This document shows positions 56,675 to 64,000 of a stretch of 64,000 nt of DNA, in pieces. The notes beneath the pieces were generated by a model. That model saw only the letters and a program-made list of their open reading frames with translations. It did not search any database and was not told the DNA's origin. Every line of letters begins with the position of its first letter. Positions within the stretch are counted from its first letter, which is position 1. Position numbers and translations under genes: made by a program. Location of the stretch: contig NW_003314304.1 in assembly GCF_000143415.4 (NCBI RefSeq), positions 973,191 through 1,037,190 of the forward strand, given 5' to 3'. This DNA is from Selaginella moellendorffii (taxonomy: Eukaryota > Streptophyta > Lycopodiopsida > Selaginellales > Selaginellaceae).

Positions 56675-57449
56675 TGTAGTGCACGTGGTTTTAACCCTTT
56701 ATCCTATGGTGATTTACCATAGGATAACACCACGAAGCGGAACCTAAACCCTCTTTGTGCCACATGACAGATGCCACGTGTCACATACCACGTGTCCATG
56801 CCACATGTCCATAGGAACCCGAGGTTCAGGGCTTTGGGCCACTGAACGAAGGAACGGTGCCAAACTCCCAAGCATGAAGCCAAAGAGTGACGGAACTGGA
56901 CCATGGAGTAACTCCCAAGCATAAAGCCCAAGGAGCAAAGGGACAGGAGCCCGGAGCGACTTGGAACAGTCCTAAAGCAACTAGCATCTCAATGCTAGAA
57001 CCAGCACGCAAAATGGAGCCAAACGGAGTTTGGCGCTATTTCGGCATACCGGTGGCCTAACACGAAGACATGGGTACTTCACCAGCTAGCATGGTGTGGA
57101 ACTTGGGCTTAGACCCAAGCCGGATGTAGAACAAGGACAGGCACGCAAGCGGGAGCTAGACTATGCCTCAGGTTGGTCGGCCATGCCCAACCTACCCACT
57201 ATCCCTACTATACATTTGGAACCCCCCCCGCCCCCCCCAGTATGCTCAACTAGAAACACATAGGAGTTCCTACCTTATGTCCATCTGGCTAAGTACATGT
57301 GCTAAGCCCAGTTTACTAACACTTGAACAAAAGGGGCTAATAAAGGGAACTAGCAATACCGACCTCCTGCCATCGTGGCAGTAAGGTAAGAGTGTCTGTA
57401 AGGACTAGCCGACAGGTAACTTTCAATACCCGAAATCACATTCGCGACA
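56675..57449 (-). repeat. 3' LTR of element B, internally deleted
   Basis: Starts TGTAGTGCACGTGG and ends CGCGACA. It keeps the hairpin (about 56698-56726) but has lost about 400 bp at the homopolymer C run near 57228-57238, where the sequence jumps to TATGCTCAACTAGAAAC. Confidence 0.8.
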
Positions 57450-57739
57450 CTCTCCCCCCCTTGGGAAGATCGACGTCCTTGTCGATGTATACTCGAGTCT
57501 AGAATACCGCCAAGGAAACAACCCCAGAAAAAGTTCACGGTACTCACACTATGTGAGAAATGCACCAACTTAAATGAGTTAGGGGGTGACCTCTTTGTTT
57601 AACGTCTTTGTTTAACGTGGATGCTCTACCAGCTCAGACACCTTCCGGCCGTCGCCGACATGGAAATGACCAATGGAGTCAGCCACCCTTGTTGCTCTGG
57701 GAGTCACCCAGCTTACAAAAGTGTGATATGCCCCTACTT

Positions 57740-58342
57740 GCAGGTGTAAGCAACCAAAGAGAACGACTTGAGAGATAATCTATGGGGTCCAAATATAGAG
57801 GGAAAGGGCCCATGAATAAGAGTGCACCCCCTTTTCCAATCGGTTAAGGGTTTTGGGATACTTGGGGTTAAGCGTCCTTGGGTTTGAATAGTACTGGGCT
57901 GCGTGACCTCCCAGGAAGTCCAAACTCAGAAGCTTACATTTGGTATCAGAGGGGTCTCGGGTCCGACTCTGTTGGTTGGCTAAGGGAATCACACGACATG
58001 TTGATTGACATCTGGCTGGTCTAGTTTGCTCCCGCTAGGCTCGACTTGAGGGGTAGGGTGTCAAGAGAGCGAGGCTCTCGGGAGAGCTGTGGCTCTCAGC
58101 TTCCGTTCACGAGGGTGTGAACTTGTAGGGAAGCGTGGTGGATTGTAAGCAACTAAAAAGAACGACTTGAGAAATGATCTATGGGGTTCAAATATAGAGG
58201 GAAAGGGCCCATGAATAAGAGTGCACCCCCTTTTCCAATCGGTTAAGGGTCTTGGGATATTTGGGGTTAAGCGTCCTTGGGTTTGAATAGTACTGGGTTG
58301 GGTGACCTCCCAGGAAGTCCAAACTCAGGAGCTTACAGCAGG
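57740..58342 (+). mobile_element. intact TRIM (terminal-repeat retrotransposon in miniature), nested in element B
   Basis: Two 194-bp LTRs (57745-57938 and 58144-58337; TGTAAGC to GCTTACA) flank a 205-bp internal part. The primer-binding site TGGTATCAGAGGGG (57941-57954) follows the left LTR, and a purine-rich GGGAAGCGTGGTGGAT precedes the right LTR. A 5-bp target duplication GCAGG lies on both sides (57740-57744 and 58338-58342), and element A has the uninterrupted site. No protein can be encoded. The two LTRs differ at only a few positions by eye. Element length 593 bp. Confidence 0.92.
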
Positions 58343-58363
58343 AATATAGAGAGAGAAGCTAGA

Positions 58364-58585
58364 GGCCCCAACCCTCCTAAGCAAAGAAACTAAACCCATC
58401 GGTAAGGTTTAGATAGACTACTGTAAATAGGCAGTTAGAGTTGTTTACACAGTCACGCCCTTTCAACGGAATAAGGCCCCAACCCTCCTAAGCAAAGAAA
58501 CTAAACCCATCGGTAAGGTTTAGATAGACTACTGTAAATAGGCAGTTAGAGTTGTTTACACGGTCACGCCCTTTCAACGGAATAA
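58364..58585. repeat. 111-bp tandem duplication in element B
   Basis: The segment starting GGCCCCAACCCTCC is present twice in tandem (58364-58474 and 58475-58585) with almost no differences. Element A has it once (around 50063-50170), so the duplication is recent and private to B. Confidence 0.8.
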
Positions 58586-61500
58586 GGAACATTGACAAAG
58601 GGGCGAGTTATGTGACCAGTCGACAGTAGCTACCCCATGACTAGAGATTTCACCATACACACGAAGTGTCGAAGCCAGTTTGCCCATTACTGGCCCAAAG
58701 TCAAAGATCAATAGATGGACAATATCAAAGTCATAGACAATGATATCTTAGAGTCTTAATTATCAGTGAATATATCTTAGATTAGAACACAAAAGTATTC
58801 CAAGTAAGTTATCATCCAATAAACTAGTAGTTGAGTATAGGAACCACCAAGATCATCAAAATTGGTAAACACAGGATTCACCATCCAACAAAATTCAATA
58901 GCAAGTATATCATCAAGTAAACTCAATGATGAAACTTAACTACCGAAGATAGCAGACAGTAAGCCAACAACTTACTAAAAATAACTCAAAGAACATAAAG
59001 TATCATTGACTGACAAGCACAATACTCACGAATGTATCACCTGAAGGAAATAACATCCCAACCTATCAGAAAGAACTCAAGCAATAATCAACAGAATAGA
59101 ATGAATATAGTAAGACTAACAAACACTCATTCATGTCAACTATCATACTAGCCAATTTGAATAGATCCCAATCAACAATACGAAGGAACTAAAGTTGCTT
59201 AAGCAAGTGTCAGCAACATCCTTTTGATGTCTCAAACCCAACAGACCAATCCAAGGCAAACCACAAGGAACATGTGGTATTGCGAAAAGCCACAAGCCAT
59301 CAAAGAGAACAACTAACCATCATGAAAGATCATCAATCATCTCAATGATTGCTAGATGCAAAAGCCAACTTCAACATCGAAGCTAATGAGCCAAAATGCC
59401 TTCCCCAACAACTTCTAACAAATGGAACAATGAGTATGAAAACTCAAGGAACCAAAAGTTTGAAGAAGCCTATAGCTAAGTCTTGCTTAATAATGATCAC
59501 GAGTCTCATAAAAGCTAACTTCAATGCTAAAGAAGAAATCATGGTGCAACCCACAATATCTTCTTCAACACATTCATAAGCCAAACTTCATAATGCCAAA
59601 GCTAATGAAGAGCATTTCTACATCAATCCAAAAGCTAAGCACAATGGAGCTATACTTAACAAGTGATCACCAAACCGATCCTCCATGAATCCATCTACAG
59701 CAAGACGTAATTCACCTCATAACAAGCACAAGAAAAATCATCAATGATCGATATATCCCAACTGAAATCCAACAAGGATTCAATCACTTTAATACCAATC
59801 ACTAACTCTTCTTCTTATATAGGTAGCATTGTCCACAACTAAATCACTTTTCAAGGAAAAGCTAAAGCTCAACCTCAACTAAGCAATCTTGTCTAGAACA
59901 CAACTAACTCAACTTGCCACTCAATTCATTTGAACGTCAACACATTTACTAACTAGCAAATGCATGAATGCCAACAACACAAAGCTAAAGCCAAATCATC
60001 AACACTATTTTCATCAAGACTAATGAAACTCAATATCAATCCTTGGAAGGATATCTTATTTCACTCGAATCTCAATATCAACAATGTCAACGACAAGGCA
60101 TCACTTCAATGCTATCAACACCATAACAAAACTAGAAAAAAGCAAGAGTGATTCACCACCCAAAACTTTCTAGCAACCAAGCTAACCAAAGTCGAAGATA
60201 CTATACTTAGTATCTAAGACCAATCCTTCAACAAAACTCAATTACAGATAACACATCATCAAGGAGTGAATCACCACACCCAAGACTCAATGAAATCCAA
60301 CACTATAGACCAAACATAGCCAAATGATATCGACAAAGGAATTGACATGCCAACATGGAAAAACCATGCAAGCCTAATGACATGATCCTCTGCAACAGTA
60401 TCCGGTAAAGCAAGCCCATCACTGCTAAATCATCATCGAGCAAAGCAAGTGTCAATAGTCCTTGACAAAGTCTACAAGTAAACACTAGTCGCAAAGCAAC
60501 CAACAATCACTCTTCAACTTGCCTTCACAAAACCCAAACACCAACTCTTATCATCAAGTTATATACTTGTCCAACATGAACGTGATACCCCAGGTACGAG
60601 ATAAAAGTTCATAGACAAGCACAAACTAAATGACCACTCGAATCCAACTCAACCGCAATAAGCTCACTCAAACATTTAGCCACTAGCTCTAAGCATGCCT
60701 TGAAGAGGCTAGCTATGCATGATCAACACTCAGTCGAAACGAAAGTGAAGATCATGAGATGGACTCATATTGGTACACAACCTCCACTTAAACAAAGCTA
60801 TAGTACGGGTACCAACATCTCAACCTCAAACAACTAAGTTGGACATCACCATCCTTAGCCAAGGCACAGGGCCACCAAGACTAAGTCAAGATCAGTGAGA
60901 GCTCACTACTCTCATAGAGTCTAATGAAATGCAAGGTGCAACCTGCCACCAAGCACAACACTATAGAAGAAAGGCACAAAGGTCACCTTTCTTAGAAAAG
61001 CGCAACGGCCACTTTTCTACACCAACTCCAGACTCTATCCAACTCAATTCCCTTAGCTCCAAAAGTCAGCATCCCTTTCAGGTCACATCATACAAACTAC
61101 CTACCAAGGTCTAAGCTAACCAAAGTCAACTCCAACCCTTCACTAGTTTGTACTGGCTTACGAAAACGGATTGATTTTCGAACAAAGTGATCAATAGATT
61201 AGCTATTGGAAAAGCCTAAGAAAATTTGTAAAAAATTTTCCATCCTAGAGAAAGAATGACTCTCAGTCCAGGAATGCAAACTTTCAAGACTCAACCAACT
61301 TCCTTTTACCAACAACTTCACAAAGGTTCACCTCAACACTAATTCTCATGACCCATAGTATGCTTAAGCCTTGAACGTCTTTACCCATATAACCAACATC
61401 GAACTTCGACATCCGCAAAATGCAAAGTGAACACCCAAGGCTTAATCACGAAAACCACATCTTCAGATATCCACATTGCACTAACACTCTTCTTCAATCA

Positions 61501-62998
61501 CCTTCAAGATCCAATGTGGAGCCAAAACACTAACAAGAAAAATGATATGGAAAATCAAGGTTTAAGGAGGATTCCTCATCACTCGAACAACAATGCCACT
61601 TCTACTAAGACAAGTGCTAGCGATGTCAATGCGTCAACCTCACACCTTCTCCATCCAATAATCTATTCCAAGTGCTAACGGATCAATAGATGAGCTATAG
61701 CAAATGAATGCTACAACCCATTCCCAACATCTTATAGGTAAACCCTCAAGGAAACAAGATACCAACTTAAGTTTAGTATAATGGACCATCACTGAGAATC
61801 CAGTTAAAGCTACCTCAATGCTACTTCGTACAAGTAGACTAGCTTCTCCATCAACCACTTTGGGGTTGATCATCGTTTAACCAAGCAACTTCATAAACAC
61901 ATTACTCATTATCACATGGATATGATATAAGTATCACAATGACTTGATCATCAATCAAGCAACACTATGAGCAATGCCTATGTCATTACTTCAAAGGTTT
62001 ATATGAATACCAAGTGTCAACTCGATTCGACAAAAAATGTAACATAAATGCCACACCCCACCGATAGAGATTTACAACACCTGACACCACTAACTTTTGT
62101 TCACAACACGGACAAGCTTATGCCACTCTCTCTCTCTGACCAAACTCAACACTAATCTAACACCAATAACAAGGTTCCTCGGAAAAGAATTGAGCATTGC
62201 AACCCAAGTCTTCCAATAGCAAGCCTAGACAAAATGGTATAGCACTTCACCGCTATCCATCCCACAACTCACTATTGTAAAACCACCATCTCCAACATGC
62301 ATCAAGATAGGGACTCTTGATTGCATGATGTGAACACAAGCAATGAGTTAACACCTCATTGTAGATCATCTCTCCAAGAAGAGAAAATGATTTACGTATT
62401 TGATCCTCTATCCCCGATGACTCTCTTTTCAGTCTTATCTTTGACCAAACCTCAAGCTTGCTTTCGCACTGCCTTCAGTTCAATCGAAGAAAAGTTTATG
62501 AGAGAGCACAGCTATGACTACTTGAACCAATAGACTAATCTCTATAGTTTTGATTGATCCACTTATAATCATGCCTAAGAAGGATCCACTAGTGCCGTGC
62601 TAAACAGCTACGGACCAGCCTATTTGCCACTCATAGCAAACCCAGGGAAGGTTTACTTCTCCCATGGTATAAGGAACAACTTATGGAACCAACGATAGGC
62701 TAACATTAATCCTGCCAACTCAAAGTGCAACCTTGAATTGCTAATGCGCCTTACTCACGAGCCCAAGCGAAAACTCATGCTACTAGAACAACTCAATCCT
62801 TCTTATGAGCCCAAGAGCAAGCTCACATTATCAAGATACAAAAAGGTAACAAAAACCATACCCAAGGAACAATTGCAAAGCCCTTTGCACCAAAATGTGT
62901 ACCCACTCGGATCATCGTTTTCATCTCTACGTATGCAATGAGACTAGTTGCCCAATCTCATTGGATAGTATCGCTGAGGCGTATCCTCTGATGCCAAA

Positions 62999-64000
62999 TG
63001 TAGCGCACGTGGTTTTGACCCTTTATCCTATGGTGATTTACCATAGGATAACACCACGAAGCGGAACCTAAACCCTCTTTGTGCCACGTGACAGATGCCA
63101 CATGTCACATACCACATGTCCATGCCACGTGTCCATAGGAACCCGAGGTTCAGGGCTTTGGGCCACTGAACGAAGGAACGGTGCCAAACTCCCAAGCACG
63201 AAGCCAAGGAGTGACGGAACTGGACCACGGAGTAACTCTCGAGCATAAAGCCCAAGGAGCAAAAGGACAGGAGCCCGGAGCGACTTAGAACAGTCCTAGA
63301 GCAACCAACATCCCAATGCCAGGACCAACACGCAAAATGGAGCCAAACGGAGTTTGGCGCTATTTCGGCATACCAGTGGCCTAACGCGAGGACATGGGTA
63401 CTCCACCAGCTAGCATGGTGTGGAACTTGGGCTTAGACCCAAGCCGGATGTAGAACAAAGACAGGCACTCAAGCGGGAGCTAGACTATGCCTCAGGTTGG
63501 TCGGCCATGCCCGACCTACCCACTATCCCTACTATACATTTGGAACCCCCCACAGCCCCACCCCCCCTTGAGGAACACATGCTTTGGGCTTTCACCCCAA
63601 GCCTCCCTTAGTATCAGGAGTTAGTCTTTGGGACAAGATCGAAACTTACTAAATATGGAATGTCCTTAGATTGTGAATTTGGACACGGGACGAATACCAT
63701 TGTGTTCAGGCCGATCTCTACATTTCGTAGATATGCCAAATGAGCAAATCTGGACACTTTCCATAAATAGCATTTGGGACCGAAATGAGACTAACACAAA
63801 GGGCATGATAGCAAGGGTGTTTGGCAGACACGGTAAGCTATCATCCAGCGATATTGAGGGATTAAACTCAATACGCAAGGGTTCTTGTCAAGCCAGGCAA
63901 AAGAGAACTAAGAGCCAGGCTGAGTATGCTCAGCTAGAAACACATAGGAGTTCACTACCTTATGTCCATGCTGGCTAAGTACAGGTGCTAGAGCCCAGTT
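62999..64000 (-). repeat. 5' LTR of element B (partial)
   Basis: Starts TGTAGCGCACGTGG with the same 12-bp hairpin and CACGTG boxes as in element A, and runs to the window edge. From about 63890 it departs from A and matches the TATGCTCAGCTAGAAACACATAGGAG version found in the left LTR of B, confirming that the two belong together. Confidence 0.8.

Larger units (their letters stand above)
56675..64000 (-). mobile_element. LTR retroelement B, relative of A, cut by the window edge
   Basis: Same family and orientation as element A. Left LTR 56675-57449, internal part 57450-62998, right LTR from 62999 to beyond 64000. The polypurine tract (57450-57463) is clear; the primer-binding site next to 62999 reads TGGCATCAGAGG, with one change from A. 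The internal part aligns with that of A along its length, again without gag or pol. Differences: a nested TRIM at 57745-58337, a 111-bp tandem duplication at 58364-58585, and about 290 extra bases around 62440-62730 that A lacks. More mismatches than between the LTRs of A suggest B and A are separate insertions. Confidence 0.8.

Noticed and set aside
55795-56747. Long open frames on both strands in the G+C-rich island
   Set aside because: They are open in several frames because of the repeat composition; proteins are Pro/His/Ala runs or their antisense.

Overview
The window looks like nuclear DNA of a seed-free vascular plant, most probably a lycophyte such as Selaginella. Plant-only families (PLASTID MOVEMENT IMPAIRED 1, an SBP-box factor, PLS-type PPR proteins, a plastid malonyl-CoA:ACP transacylase) sit beside CFAP61, a sperm-flagellum protein that seed plants with non-motile sperm lack. 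Spliced genes have very small introns (many 55-65 bp), and AT-rich spacers alternate with G+C-rich exons. The species is an inference.

Genic part (1-41000). From the left edge: a PMI1-like gene (minus, its 3' end cut by the window edge), a PLS-type PPR gene (4300-5691), a decayed type I inositol polyphosphate 5-phosphatase (about 6042-7460), a decayed PPR gene (about 9160-10125), an unassigned single-exon protein with a PP1-docking-like KVRF motif (11981-13084), a 12-exon CFAP61 gene (13327-18337), a 10-exon malonyl-CoA:ACP transacylase (18507-20133) head to head with CFAP61, an intronless divergent SEC61-alpha (20400-21734), an acidic protein with a possible ubiquitin-interacting motif (23953-24675), a 15-exon PEX6 (24833-28185), a LEA-like gene with ABRE motifs upstream (28342-28707), an LRR receptor-like protein without a kinase (30414-32462), a 19-exon SAPS/SIT4-associated PP6 regulatory subunit (32757-36189), a second PPR gene (36868-38613) and a 3-exon SBP-box gene (38732-40743). 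Every exon junction given for the spliced genes was checked for phase and joins in frame.

Repeat part (43400-64000). First come an old decayed TRIM copy, a broken Ty3/gypsy reverse transcriptase and a broken MULE-like transposase. Then two copies of one large LTR retroelement lie in the same (minus) orientation. Copy A (48819-55558) is complete with two LTRs, PBS and polypurine tract but has no recognisable gag or pol. Copy B (56675 to beyond the window) is related and carries a perfect nested TRIM with 5-bp target duplications. Between A and B lies a G+C-rich island containing a minisatellite and a palindrome of about 290 bp.

The genes do not form one pathway; this is an ordinary gene-dense segment running into a retroelement cluster. 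The most informative points are the CFAP61 model, two GC-AG introns, the 5-phosphatase pseudogene, the TRIM nested in a non-coding LTR element, and the palindromic island.
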